Source: an uncultured Hungatella sp. (GTDB lineage: Bacteria > Bacillota > Clostridia > Lachnospirales > Lachnospiraceae). From it: a stretch of 19,283 bases of DNA. This document shows positions 7,253 to 14,987 of this stretch, one piece after another (position 1 is the first letter of the stretch; the number at the start of each line of letters is the position of its first letter). The notes under the pieces are model-generated. The model saw only the letters and a program-made list of their open reading frames with translations, was not told where the DNA came from and made no database searches. The stretch lies in NCBI GenBank assembly GCA_910585435.1, contig CAJUEJ010000048.1:1-19283 (forward strand), written 5' to 3'. Both the position numbers and the translations under genes were made by a program.

Positions 7253-7769
7253 AATTCGGGTTTTGATTCCAGAGGAGGATGTAAACAGGAAGATTAGTGA
7301 GATTGCAGCCCTGATCAGCCGGGACTATGCAGGAAAAGCATTGCATCTGATCTGTATTTTAAAAGGCGGCGTGTTTTTTACCTGTGAGCTGGCTAAAAGG
7401 CTGACGGTTCCGGTTTCTCTGGACTTCATGTCTGTATCCAGCTATGGCTCCGGCACCCAGTCCAGCGGTGTGGTGAAGATTATAAAGGATTTAGATGAGC
7501 CGCTGGAGGGGAAGGATGTCCTGATTGTGGAAGATATTATTGATTCCGGAAGGACATTGGCCTATCTGATGGAGATACTGGAGAAAAGAGGGCCAAAGAG
7601 CATCCGTCTGTGTACTCTTTTGGATAAGCCGGAACGCAGGGTGAAGAAGCAGGTAAAGGTGGACTATACCTGTTTTGGCATTCCGGATGAATTTGTTGTA
7701 GGATATGGCCTGGACTATGACCAAAAGTACAGGAATCTGCCATATATTGGAGTAGTAGAACAGCAGTAA
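7242..7769 (+). CDS. hpt: Hypoxanthine phosphoribosyltransferase
   Basis: This is a purine-salvage enzyme that joins hypoxanthine (and usually guanine) to PRPP to give IMP or GMP. The 175-residue product has the PRPP-binding motif VLIVEDIIDSGRTL at about residues 91-104, the KGGVFFTCELAKRL segment earlier, and the purine-binding end PDEFVVGYGLDYDQKYRNLPYIG. I chose ATG 7242 because GGAGG lies about 8 bases upstream; an in-frame ATG at 7227 would add five residues. The start lies inside the end of tilS. In Firmicutes, Hpt, TilS and FtsH are linked, and Hpt/TilS regulate ftsH in Bacillus. Confidence 0.96.
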   Translation: MEDKIRVLIPEEDVNRKISEIAALISRDYAGKALHLICILKGGVFFTCELAKRLTVPVSLDFMSVSSYGSGTQSSGVVKIIKDLDEPLEGKDVLIVEDIIDSGRTLAYLMEILEKRGPKSIRLCTLLDKPERRVKKQVKVDYTCFGIPDEFVVGYGLDYDQKYRNLPYIGVVEQQ

Positions 7770-7806
7770 CAGTTGAAGGATTAAACTGTTACCAACAGTA
7801 AGGAGG
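7768..7806 (+). promoter_or_regulatory. Alternative hairpins before the ftsH ribosome site
   Basis: Three related segments follow the hpt stop: AACAGTT (7768-7774), AACTGTT (7784-7790) and AACAGT (7794-7799). The middle one can pair with either the first (7 bp, 9-base loop) or the third (6 bp, 3-base loop), not both. The second hairpin abuts the AAGGAGG of ftsH (7800-7806). Whether this affects ftsH translation is unknown. Confidence 0.4.
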
Positions 7807-7816
7807 CAGTTTAAAG

Positions 7817-9625
7817 TTGAGACAGCGTCAATCGATAAATGGATTGGGATTGATTCTGGTGGCTCTGCTGGTGCTTTTTGTAGCCAACAGCTTGACCAGA
7901 GAGAGGGCCCCGGAGGATGTAACGCAGCAGGAGTATATGTCTGAGGTGACAGAGGGCGGCATTGAATCAGCTACTATCCGGCAGAATAAAGAGACACCTA
8001 CCGGAGAAGTCATTCTGACTATGAAGGATAAGACCCAGAAGCGGGTGTATGTGTCGGATGTGCAGGCAGAGAGGGAATACCTGCTGGAAAGCCGTGTTCC
8101 GGTTACGGTTCAGGATGTACCTCATGAGAATTATATTCTGACGCTTATATTGCCGGTGGTACTGTCCGGTGTGGTATTGGTTGTGGTATTTACCATGATG
8201 AATGCCAAAGCCGCCGGAGGCGGGGCCAACGCCAGGATGATGAATTTCGGGAAAAGCCGGGCCAGACTGAGCAAAGACGCCAATAAGTTTAATTTTACAA
8301 AGGTGGCAGGTCTCCGGGAAGAAAAAGAGGATCTGGAGGAGCTGGTAGACTTTCTCAAAAGCCCTCAGAAGTATACTTCGGTGGGAGCCAGGATTCCCAA
8401 AGGGGTTTTGCTGGTGGGGCCTCCTGGAACAGGCAAGACACTGCTTGCAAAGGCAGTGGCAGGCGAGTCAGGAGTGCCGTTTTTCAGCATCTCCGGTTCA
8501 GATTTCGTGGAGATGTTTGTAGGCGTGGGAGCGTCCAGGGTCCGGGATTTGTTCGAGGAAGCGAAAAAGAATTCTCCCTGTATTGTGTTTATCGACGAGA
8601 TTGATGCGGTGGCCAGACAGAGAGGGACCGGCCTGGGCGGCGGGCATGACGAGAGGGAGCAGACATTAAACCAGCTTTTGGTAGAGATGGACGGCTTCGG
8701 CGTCAATGAAGGAATCATCGTCATGGCTGCTACCAACCGGGTGGATATATTGGATCCTGCGATTCTGCGTCCGGGACGGTTTGACCGCAAGATTGCGGTG
8801 GGAAGGCCGGATGTAAGGGGCAGGGAGGAGATATTAAAAGTCCATGCCCAGGATAAGCCTCTGGGAGATGACGTAAATCTTGAAAGGGTAGCCAGAACCA
8901 CTGCCGGTTTTACAGGCGCTGATCTGGAAAGCCTTTTAAATGAGGCGGCGATTCTGACGGCCAGGGAGGGCCGCCGTTTTGTGACGCAGAGTGATATTGA
9001 CCGCTCCTTTATCAAGGTGGGCATTGGGGCTGAGAAGAAAAGCCGTGTTATCTCGGAAAAGGAAAAACGGATCACAGCATATCACGAATCAGGTCATGCC
9101 ATACTGTTCCATCTTCTTCCGGATGTGGGGCCGGTGCATACCATCTCCATAATCCCTACAGGGATGGGGGCAGCAGGGTATACCATGCCTTTGCCGGAGA
9201 AGGATGAGATGTTTAATACCAGAGGAAAGATGCTGCAGAATATTATGGTGTCTTTGGGCGGCAGGATTGCGGAGGAGATTATTTTTGACGATATCACCAC
9301 CGGAGCATCCCAGGATATTAAGCAGGCTACGGCAATGGCCCGATCCATGGTGATCAAATACGGTATGTCGGAAAAGGTAGGCATGATTAACTATGAGACG
9401 GAGGAAGACGAGGTCTTTATAGGAAGAGATCTGGGCCACACGAAAAGCTATGGCGAGAATGTTGCCACAGTGATCGACAGTGAGGTAAAGCGGATTATTG
9501 ATGAATGCTATGACAAGGCCAGGTCCATGATCCAGGAGCATGTGGATGTGCTTCACCGATGCACAGAGATTTTGATGGAGAAAGAGAGAATAGGACAGCA
9601 GGAATTCGAACAACTGTTTGTGTAA
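7817..9625 (+). CDS. ftsH: ATP-dependent zinc metalloprotease FtsH
   Basis: FtsH is a membrane-anchored hexameric AAA+ protease that removes misfolded membrane proteins and some regulators. The 602-residue product has two membrane segments (about 9-24 and 107-127) around an extracytoplasmic domain. The AAA+ module carries Walker A GPPGTGKT (201-208), the pore loop FVG (234-236), Walker B IVFIDE (256-261) and the second region of homology ending LRPGRFDR (317-324). The zinc site is HESGH (423-427) with D500 of TTGASQD as probable third ligand. The start is TTG at 7817, 10 bases after AGGAGG; no in-frame ATG with a ribosome site competes. It closes the spoIIE-tilS-hpt-ftsH run and is followed by a strong terminator at 9785. 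Confidence 0.98.
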   Translation: MRQRQSINGLGLILVALLVLFVANSLTRERAPEDVTQQEYMSEVTEGGIESATIRQNKETPTGEVILTMKDKTQKRVYVSDVQAEREYLLESRVPVTVQDVPHENYILTLILPVVLSGVVLVVVFTMMNAKAAGGGANARMMNFGKSRARLSKDANKFNFTKVAGLREEKEDLEELVDFLKSPQKYTSVGARIPKGVLLVGPPGTGKTLLAKAVAGESGVPFFSISGSDFVEMFVGVGASRVRDLFEEAKKNSPCIVFIDEIDAVARQRGTGLGGGHDEREQTLNQLLVEMDGFGVNEGIIVMAATNRVDILDPAILRPGRFDRKIAVGRPDVRGREEILKVHAQDKPLGDDVNLERVARTTAGFTGADLESLLNEAAILTAREGRRFVTQSDIDRSFIKVGIGAEKKSRVISEKEKRITAYHESGHAILFHLLPDVGPVHTISIIPTGMGAAGYTMPLPEKDEMFNTRGKMLQNIMVSLGGRIAEEIIFDDITTGASQDIKQATAMARSMVIKYGMSEKVGMINYETEEDEVFIGRDLGHTKSYGENVATVIDSEVKRIIDECYDKARSMIQEHVDVLHRCTEILMEKERIGQQEFEQLFV

Positions 9626-9635
9626 ATGTGCTATT

Positions 9636-9784
9636 TGCACAAAAAATGAAAGTTGCTTTTGTGAACTTTGTGCAGTGTAACTCTTTTCAAATTCCATATG
9701 TCATGGTATTATAATAGACGTAACCCCCCAATACATTATATAGTTTTTGCTACACCCCATAAGAAACGAAATACCTTCTCCTAG
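9636..9784 (+). other. ftsH 3' intergenic region with possible C-rich small RNA
   Basis: An inverted repeat TGCACAAA (9636-9643) / TTTGTGCA (9667-9674) lies right after ftsH. A perfect -10 TATAAT (9710-9715) with only a weak -35 (TTCAAA, 9686-9691, 18 bases away) follows. From about 9722 to the terminator at 9785-9825 there is no ORF, but there are the C-rich patches AACCCCCC and ACACCCC, and a third (TACCCC) in the terminator loop. This looks like a small-RNA gene of roughly 100 bases, but could equally be plain 3' UTR. Confidence 0.35.
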
Positions 9785-9825
9785 AAAAGCCAGCTACCCC
9801 GCTGGCTTTTCTTCTTTTTTTTATT
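9785..9825 (+). terminator. Rho-independent terminator after ftsH
   Basis: A perfect 10-bp stem, AAAAGCCAGC (9785-9794) with GCTGGCTTTT (9801-9810), has loop TACCCC and is followed by a T-rich tract. It ends the ftsH transcript and any small RNA begun near 9720. Confidence 0.93.
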
Positions 9826-9846
9826 TCAGGAATGTGTAACTTTAGG

Positions 9847-9875
9847 TTGTACATTTATCCGGAATCATTTAAAAT
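9847..9875 (+). promoter_or_regulatory. Promoter for the GH13 gene
   Basis: TTGTAC (9847-9852) and TAAAAT (9870-9875) are separated by 17 bases. The start would be near 9882, about 40 bases before the ATG. No obvious CcpA cre site was found around it. Confidence 0.55.
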
Positions 9876-9922
9876 AAAGGAAAGGCTAAATTGCTTTAAA
9901 TGTTTTGGAAAGAGGAAGCTAG

Positions 9923-11983
9923 ATGGAAGTTGAAAGCGTAGGAAATTTGAATCGAAAAGCACTATTCTGTGATGAGACAGAAGAATTTCGGATTCCGGCA
10001 GAACCAGATACTGGAGAACAGGTGACATTGCGGTTTCGTACTGCGAGAGATGGTGCGGATGCTGTTTACTACGTGCAGGAAGGCCGGGAGACACAGCCGG
10101 CTATGGAAAAAGTACTTACAGATGGGGGATTTGATTATTATGAGTATCGCATTGAGGTAGGACAAAAGCCTGTTCACTACTGCTTTCGCATTGTGAAGGG
10201 AGAGGATACCTGCTTTTACAATCGTCTGGGATCGGTGGAAGCTGCGGAAGAATTATTCCGTTTCAGGATTACTCCCGGGTTCCATGTACCGGATTGGGCA
10301 AAGGGAGCGGTAATGTATCAGATTTTTGTTGATCGGTTCTGCAATGGTGATCCGGATAATGACGTTGAAAGCCAGGAGTATGTCTATATCGGCCGTCCGG
10401 TCTGCCGGGAGGAGGACTGGTCTAAGAACCCGTCGGCTATGGGTGTGGGGCGTTTTTACGGAGGAGATCTCCAGGGGGTCTGGGATAAGCTGGACTATAT
10501 ACAGGATTTAGGGATAGAAGTGATTTATTTTAATCCTCTGTTTGTCTCCCCTTCCAATCATAAATATGACACACAGGATTATGACCACATTGATCCCCAC
10601 TACGGCAAGATCGTAAAAGACGGAGGGGCTCTGGTGGAGGAAAATGCTACAGACAATAAAAATGCCACCAAATACATGGTGCGCTCTGCAGATGCGGACA
10701 ATCTGGATGCCAGTGACCGCTTCTTTGAGGCATTTATGAGAGAGGTCCACAGGCGGGGGATGCGGGTAATTATTGACGGTGTGCTTAATCATTGTGGATC
10801 CTTTAATAAATGGCTGGACAGAGAACAGATCTATGAGCGCAGCGGTTCTTATAAAAAAGGGGCTTATACATCAAAGGAAAGTCCTTATCATACATTTTTT
10901 AAATTCTGGGATGAGGACGGATGGCCAGGCAATAAAAGCTATGACGGATGGTGGGGACATGATACTCTTCCCAAACTGAATTACAAGGATTCTGACAAGC
11001 TTCGCAGCTATATCATGGGAATTGCCAGGAAATGGGTCTCCCCGCCGTACAATGTAGACGGATGGCGTCTGGATGTGGCAGCGGATTTAGGCTACAGCAG
11101 TGACTATAATCATCAATTCTGGAAGGAATTCCGGAAAGTAGTAAAAGACGCAAATCCAAACGCGCTGATTCTGGCAGAGCATTACGGCGATTCCCGGCTG
11201 TGGCTCCAGGGGGATGAGTGGGACACGATTATGAACTATGATGCATTTATGGAGCCTGTCACCTGGTTTTTGACAGGGATGGAGAAGCACAGCGATGAGT
11301 ATAAAGATGAGCTGTATGGGAACGGAGAGCATTTTTTCAAATCCATGTTCAGGAACATGAGCTATATGCAGACCCAGTCCGTACTGACCTCCATGAATCA
11401 ACTGTCAAACCATGATCATTCCCGGTTCATGACCCGGACCAATAAAAGAGTAGGGCGGATTGGAACATTAGGAGCAGATGCAGCCAGCGAAGGGGTTTGC
11501 CCCTGGGTATTCAGGGAAGGGGTTCTGATTCAGATGACCTGGCCGGGAGCGCCTACGGTTTATTACGGAGATGAGGCAGGCGTCTGCGGGTGGACAGATC
11601 CGGATAATCGGCGCACGTATCCATGGGGAAAGGAAGATCAGCAGTTAATTGAATTCCACAAAGCCATGATTCGCCTGCACAAGGAGAATGAAGCGCTGCG
11701 CAGAGGCTCTTTAAAGCAGCTTCTGGCGGGAGAACATCGGATCGCCTATGGACGATTCAGAGGAAGGAACCGGTGTGTTGTGGCATTGAACAACAGTGAT
11801 TCCTGTCAGGAGCTTTGTATTCCGGTATGGGAGATAGGCATACGGGACGGGGAAAGGATAGTCCAGGCCATGATGACCACCTATGAGGGATATGATACGG
11901 AGCCTGCAGAGTTTCTGGCAGAAGGGGGTATGCTGAAAATCGGTCTTGAAAGTAACAGCGGGGTTCTGTTAATTGTAAATTAA
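9923..11983 (+). CDS. Intracellular GH13 alpha-glucosidic hydrolase (neopullulanase/maltogenic amylase type)
   Basis: This is a family 13 glycoside hydrolase (686 aa) with no signal peptide, so it probably cleaves maltodextrin or cyclodextrin in the cytoplasm. Residues about 10-120 look like the N-terminal beta domain (CBM34-like) of neopullulanases and cyclomaltodextrinases. The catalytic barrel begins with WAKGAVMYQIFVDRF (125-139). The four conserved regions are present: I, DGVLNH (285-290); II, GWRLDVA with nucleophile D384; III, ILAEH with acid/base E419; IV, LSNHDHSRF with D498. PGAPTVYYGDE (541-551) is also typical. An inserted loop around 230-260 lies between the regions. The start has GAGGAAG upstream. 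It has its own promoter and stands alone between ftsH and a tRNA pair. The exact substrate (pullulan, cyclodextrin or maltodextrin) cannot be decided. Confidence 0.93.
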   Translation: MEVESVGNLNRKALFCDETEEFRIPAEPDTGEQVTLRFRTARDGADAVYYVQEGRETQPAMEKVLTDGGFDYYEYRIEVGQKPVHYCFRIVKGEDTCFYNRLGSVEAAEELFRFRITPGFHVPDWAKGAVMYQIFVDRFCNGDPDNDVESQEYVYIGRPVCREEDWSKNPSAMGVGRFYGGDLQGVWDKLDYIQDLGIEVIYFNPLFVSPSNHKYDTQDYDHIDPHYGKIVKDGGALVEENATDNKNATKYMVRSADADNLDASDRFFEAFMREVHRRGMRVIIDGVLNHCGSFNKWLDREQIYERSGSYKKGAYTSKESPYHTFFKFWDEDGWPGNKSYDGWWGHDTLPKLNYKDSDKLRSYIMGIARKWVSPPYNVDGWRLDVAADLGYSSDYNHQFWKEFRKVVKDANPNALILAEHYGDSRLWLQGDEWDTIMNYDAFMEPVTWFLTGMEKHSDEYKDELYGNGEHFFKSMFRNMSYMQTQSVLTSMNQLSNHDHSRFMTRTNKRVGRIGTLGADAASEGVCPWVFREGVLIQMTWPGAPTVYYGDEAGVCGWTDPDNRRTYPWGKEDQQLIEFHKAMIRLHKENEALRRGSLKQLLAGEHRIAYGRFRGRNRCVVALNNSDSCQELCIPVWEIGIRDGERIVQAMMTTYEGYDTEPAEFLAEGGMLKIGLESNSGVLLIVN

Positions 11984-11986
11984 CCC

Positions 11987-12015
11987 TTGATTTTTTAGGG
12001 CTGCTGTGATAAACT
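11987..12015 (+). promoter_or_regulatory. Promoter of the tRNA-Tyr/tRNA-Leu unit
   Basis: TTGATT (11987-11992) and TAAACT (12010-12015) are separated by 17 bases, placing the transcription start about 16 bases before tRNA-Tyr. Confidence 0.55.
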
Positions 12016-12037
12016 TAGTTTCGTTCAGGTAGCTTGT

Positions 12038-12119
12038 GGATGGGTTCCCGAGTGGACAAAGGGGGCAGACTGTAAATCTGTTGCGGCACGCTTCGATGGT
12101 TCGAATCCATCTCCATCCA
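12038..12119 (+). tRNA. tRNA-Tyr (GTA)
   Basis: This is a class II tRNA. Acceptor GGATGGG pairs with TCCATCC (one G·T), the anticodon stem GCAGA/TCTGT has loop CTGTAAA giving anticodon GTA, a long variable arm follows as expected for bacterial tRNA-Tyr, and the T arm is GATGGTTCGAATCCATC. The discriminator is A and CCA is not encoded. Confidence 0.95.
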
Positions 12120-12144
12120 TGTATAAGTCATATGTTTGTTATAG

Positions 12145-12230
12145 GCCGCAGTGGCGGAACTGGCAGACGCACAGGACTTAAAATCCTGCGGGACTAATCT
12201 CCCGTGCCGGTTCGATTCCGGCCTGCGGCA
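12145..12230 (+). tRNA. tRNA-Leu (TAA)
   Basis: This is a class II tRNA. Acceptor GCCGCAG pairs perfectly with CTGCGGC, the anticodon stem CAGGA/TCCTG has loop CTTAAAA giving anticodon TAA, the variable arm is long, and the T arm is GCCGGTTCGATTCCGGC. The discriminator is A. It lies 25 bases after tRNA-Tyr and is followed by a terminator. Confidence 0.96.
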
Positions 12231-12254
12231 CTGAAATTTTCACAGTGATAGTTT

Positions 12255-12283
12255 AAAGAGTCCGGAAGACCGGGCTCTTTATT
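12255..12283 (+). terminator. Bidirectional terminator between tRNA-Leu and the DUF4317 gene
   Basis: Eleven base pairs form between 12255-12265 and 12270-12280 (AAAGAGTCCGG with CCGGGCTCTTT, one G·T, loop AAGA). It has T after it on the plus strand and on the minus strand (through the AAA/TTT ends), and its right arm overlaps the stop codon of the convergent minus-strand gene, so it probably serves both units. Confidence 0.8.
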
Positions 12284-13412
12284 CGTCTGCAATCCGGATG
12301 CTGATTCCGTTTACCTCCACATGTTCATTGATGGCGATCACCAGGCATTGGCGGCCGTCGATGATGCGGGTCTCTACCAGGCCGGCGGATTCGGGATTGA
12401 CTTTTACTGTCACATCGGCAGTCTCGATGTTAAAAGCTTTTGTGCTGGCAATGTTGGAGGCTAAGAAGGAGGTCTGCTCGCCTGCCGTCAGATCGTAATT
12501 CTGCTCAAAATTCTCCATCTGCTGGTCAGATACACCGCTTTCCTCAAACAGGCGGCGCACTTCCTGTTTGCCCAGCTCTAACGGCTCCGGGCTGTCTTTA
12601 AATTCTTCCAGCTTTTCGTTTAAGGTTTCGTGAATATTTTTTACTACGCTGTAGTCACATTCTGTTCCCAGGGTATCGGCAATCAGGCTGTTAAAGGTTT
12701 CTTTCTGGGTATCGGCATCCAGAGGAATACGTTTACAGCCGAACATCTGCTGGATGAAGGACTCCTGAAGCTGGGCCGTGTTTTTCGTATAGTAGAGCAT
12801 GCTGTGGATATCCGTGAAACGATCATTGAAGGAAGGGAAGAGGAAACCCTTGACAGGCTGATCCACGATCCAGTCCTGGGTGCGGTTTTCTATACAGTTT
12901 TTCTCCTCATTGTATCCCAGGCCAGGCTTGGACAAATGCACGGGACAGATACTGCATAGTATGTAGTCAAACACCGTGTCAGACGCATCGTACATCTCCG
13001 TGCCGTCAGAGGCCTTGCCGGGGACATCATAGGCGGAGTGAATCAATATGATGTAATAGTTCTCGCCGTAGTCAAAATTCTCGATAATCTTGTTGTAGAA
13101 CTGTTCAATCAATTCGTCATCCTTTAATTTGCTGTCCCGCAGCTTCAGAAGAAACTCCTGGCAGCCCCCTTCTTTTTCCTCTTCCAGGGGAAAATCCAGA
13201 TTTATCAGATTTCTCCCGATGGAACCGGATAAAGTTTTCTTAAAAATGGTAAAATATTTGAAGGCATCATCTTCCGGAAGGGATAAAAAGGCCTCTTTTA
13301 ATGTGGTTTTGATATTTTTTTCTGCATCTACGTAGCAGCCGCAGATACGGGAGATGGTACACCGCTCAGGAACATACTGCCTGCGGATTTCGGACACTTC
13401 TTTTTTATTCAT
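12279..13412 (-). CDS. DUF4317 family protein
   Basis: The 377-residue protein resembles the DUF4317 family, which I know as conserved mainly in Clostridia and whose function is unknown. Characteristic-looking segments are the start MNKKEVSEIRRQYVPERCTISRICGCYVD, with its paired cysteines, in the first 30 residues, and then FKKTLSGSIGRNLINLDF. A central stretch has several cysteines (YILCSICPVHLSKPGLGYN). The C-terminal part has a beta-rich domain. There is no signal peptide or membrane segment. AAAGGAA lies about 11 bases before the ATG, and a good promoter lies upstream. It is a monocistronic gene convergent with the tRNA unit and divergent from the flavodiiron gene. Confidence 0.85.
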   Translation of the reverse strand: MNKKEVSEIRRQYVPERCTISRICGCYVDAEKNIKTTLKEAFLSLPEDDAFKYFTIFKKTLSGSIGRNLINLDFPLEEEKEGGCQEFLLKLRDSKLKDDELIEQFYNKIIENFDYGENYYIILIHSAYDVPGKASDGTEMYDASDTVFDYILCSICPVHLSKPGLGYNEEKNCIENRTQDWIVDQPVKGFLFPSFNDRFTDIHSMLYYTKNTAQLQESFIQQMFGCKRIPLDADTQKETFNSLIADTLGTECDYSVVKNIHETLNEKLEEFKDSPEPLELGKQEVRRLFEESGVSDQQMENFEQNYDLTAGEQTSFLASNIASTKAFNIETADVTVKVNPESAGLVETRIIDGRQCLVIAINEHVEVNGISIRIADE

Positions 13413-13446
13413 GTTTTTGCCGTTCCTTTCTAAAGTATAGGTTTAT

Positions 13447-13475
13447 AGTATAACTGATTTTTATGGAGGCGTAAA
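13447..13475 (-). promoter_or_regulatory. Promoter of the DUF4317 gene
   Basis: On the minus strand TTTACG (13470-13475) and TATACT (13447-13452) are separated by 17 bases. The transcript would start near 13440, about 28 bases before the ATG. Confidence 0.65.
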
Positions 13476-13507
13476 CCAAAAAACATCTTTTCTATTGGGA
13501 AAGGTTG

Positions 13508-13516
13508 TGATAAAAT
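13508..13516 (+). promoter_or_regulatory. Extended -10 promoter before the flavodiiron gene
   Basis: TGATAAAAT (13508-13516) is an extended -10 motif without a clear -35. A start near 13523 would put the structured region at 13538-13640 at the very 5' end of an mRNA with a leader of about 180 bases. Confidence 0.4.
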
Positions 13517-13537
13517 GTAGCAGTTGGGATATTACTT

Positions 13538-13640
13538 TAAAAGTCCGCCGGTTAGGCGGCATAAATTCAGGTATGCCAAGTGTGCCCGCCAGACTTTTAT
13601 CCATGGTGGCGCGCCTGCTTGTGGGCGCATGTAGGTTTAC
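13538..13640 (+). promoter_or_regulatory. Structured G+C-rich leader of the flavodiiron gene, unassigned
   Basis: An outer stem TAAAAGTC (13538-13545) pairs with GACTTTTA (13592-13599). Inside, CCGCC (13545-13549) pairs with GGCGG (13555-13559), and GGCAT (13558-13562) can pair with ATGCC (13573-13577). CCGCC at 13586-13590 can instead pair with that GGCGG or, as CCGCCA, with the following TGGTGG. A last hairpin, GCGCC/GGCGC, follows near 13610-13628. Several of these pairings exclude one another, as in a switch. I cannot match it to a riboswitch class I know. Confidence 0.5.
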
Positions 13641-13702
13641 TTAAATTTTAGTCCGAAATCTACAGATATAAAATAAAGAAGCAGCGGAGGTGTATTTGTA
13701 AA

Positions 13703-14848
13703 ATGATTACAAACGATATTTTTTATGTTGGGGTCAATGATAAGACACTGGACTTGTTTGAGGGACAGTACGTGATTCCCAATGGGATTGCGTATAATTC
13801 TTATGTGATAATGGATGATGCCATTGCCATCATGGATACTGTGGACAAGAGAAAGACCGGGGAGTATCTGGAAAACCTTGAGAAGGTATTGGGAGGAAGG
13901 ACTCCTGATTATCTGGTGATCTCCCATCTGGAGCCGGATCATGCCTCCAGCATCCAGGCGCTGGTGGAAAAATATCCGGGGATTAAGCTGGTAAGCAATG
14001 CAAAGGCATTTCAGATGCTGCCTCAGTTCTCCCCGGGGGATCTGGGCGAGACCATTGTGGTGAAGGAGGGGGATACCCTGGAGCTGGGGCATCATACACT
14101 GACCTTTGTGATGGCTCCCATGGTACATTGGCCAGAGGTTATGATGACTTATGACAGAGAGGCAAAAGTTTTGTTCAGCGCAGATGCATTTGGAAAATTC
14201 GGAAGCCTTGATGCTAAAGAGCCGTGGGATGACGAGGCCAGAAGATATTATTTTAATATAGTTGGGAAATACGGAACCCAGGTTCAGGCAGTGCTTAAGA
14301 AGGCGGCGGCTTTGGATATTGGGATCATCTGTCCTCTCCACGGGCCGGTTCTGAAGGAAACCATCGGTCATGTGCTGGAGCTTTATAAGACGTGGAGCAG
14401 CTATGAGGCGGAGTCCAAAGGGGTGTTTATAGGGTATGCGTCCCTTCACGGCAATACGGCTGAGGCTGCGAGGAAGCTGGCCGGGATTTTAGAGGCAAAG
14501 GGCTGCAAGGATGTGGCAGTAATGGATCTGGCCAGATGTGACGGAGCAAAGGCCCTGGAGAATGCGTTCAGGTATGACAGGATGGTGCTGGCGGCTTCCT
14601 CTTACAACGGGGGAGTTGTGCCGTGTATGGAGGATTTCCTCCACCATCTGAAAGGGAAAGGGTTCCAGAAGAGAACGGTGGGACTGATGGAGAACGGCGC
14701 CTGGGCGCCTTCTGCTGTCAAGACCATGAAGGAGATACTTTCCCAGATGAAGGATGTTACGGTGGTTGAGCCGGTGGTTACGATTCGGGGGGCTGTGAAG
14801 GAGAGCGACGAGGCGGCTTTGGAGCAGTTGGCGGAAAGTTTGATGTAA
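13703..14848 (+). CDS. fprA: Flavodiiron protein (FprA type, O2/NO reductase)
   Basis: Class A flavodiiron proteins use a diiron site and FMN to reduce O2 to water (and NO to N2O), protecting anaerobes. The 381-residue product has a beta-lactamase-fold domain with the iron ligands of HLEPDH (H75, E77, D79, H80), H142 of MVHWPE, D161 of SADAFG and H213 of PLHGPV. A flavodoxin domain (about 240-381) follows, with the FMN phosphate loop YASLHGNTAEAA (245-256) and later SYNGG. There is no rubredoxin or reductase domain, so electrons must come from a separate rubredoxin, none of which is encoded in this window. GGAGGTG lies 11 bases before the ATG. It is the last ordinary-looking gene before the A+T-rich segment, and no clear terminator follows it. 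Confidence 0.95.
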   Translation: MITNDIFYVGVNDKTLDLFEGQYVIPNGIAYNSYVIMDDAIAIMDTVDKRKTGEYLENLEKVLGGRTPDYLVISHLEPDHASSIQALVEKYPGIKLVSNAKAFQMLPQFSPGDLGETIVVKEGDTLELGHHTLTFVMAPMVHWPEVMMTYDREAKVLFSADAFGKFGSLDAKEPWDDEARRYYFNIVGKYGTQVQAVLKKAAALDIGIICPLHGPVLKETIGHVLELYKTWSSYEAESKGVFIGYASLHGNTAEAARKLAGILEAKGCKDVAVMDLARCDGAKALENAFRYDRMVLAASSYNGGVVPCMEDFLHHLKGKGFQKRTVGLMENGAWAPSAVKTMKEILSQMKDVTVVEPVVTIRGAVKESDEAALEQLAESLM

Positions 14849-14850
14849 TT

Positions 14851-14901
14851 TTACAAAATTAGAAGATAAATATTACAAAATTAACAGAAATATTACAATT
14901 A
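14851..14901 (+). repeat. Three phased TTACAA repeats (operator-like)
   Basis: TTACAAAATTA occurs at 14851-14861 and again at 14873-14883, and a shortened TTACAATTA at 14893-14901. The starts are 22 and 20 bases apart, close to two turns of DNA, and lie just ahead of the promoter at 14918. This is the layout of cooperative regulator sites, but A+T-rich sequence makes chance repeats likely. Confidence 0.45.
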
Positions 14902-14917
14902 GTTTGACAATTTATCC

Positions 14918-14945
14918 TTGACAATTAAAAAAAAATCCATATAAT
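14918..14945 (+). promoter_or_regulatory. Near-consensus sigma-A promoter
   Basis: TTGACA (14918-14923) and TATAAT (14940-14945) are both perfect, separated by 16 bases with an A-rich spacer. The start would be near 14952. The only thing directly downstream is the small ORF remnant at 14988; read-through could reach the two-gene unit at 15444. Confidence 0.75.
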
Positions 14946-14987
14946 ACTAATGTATCTTTGTAAAAAATAGAAAAGTGAGGTTGGAGA

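Noticed and set aside
8365..9075. 236-codon minus-strand open frame opposite ftsH
   Set aside because: It lies wholly inside the highly conserved AAA+ region of ftsH, is serine- and proline-rich without recognisable domains, and has no ribosome site: a shadow of the real gene.
13538..13640. Known riboswitch (cobalamin, FMN, TPP, c-di-GMP, fluoride, ZTP)
   Set aside because: None of the conserved core sequences I know for these classes is present, so it is left unassigned.
13637..14449. 270-codon minus-strand open frame opposite fprA
   Set aside because: Antisense to the clear flavodiiron gene; low-complexity H/I/P-rich composition and no ribosome site.
14851..14901. CRISPR array
   Set aside because: Units are only 9-11 bases with 9-12 base gaps and A+T-rich, far too short for repeats and spacers, and there are no cas genes.
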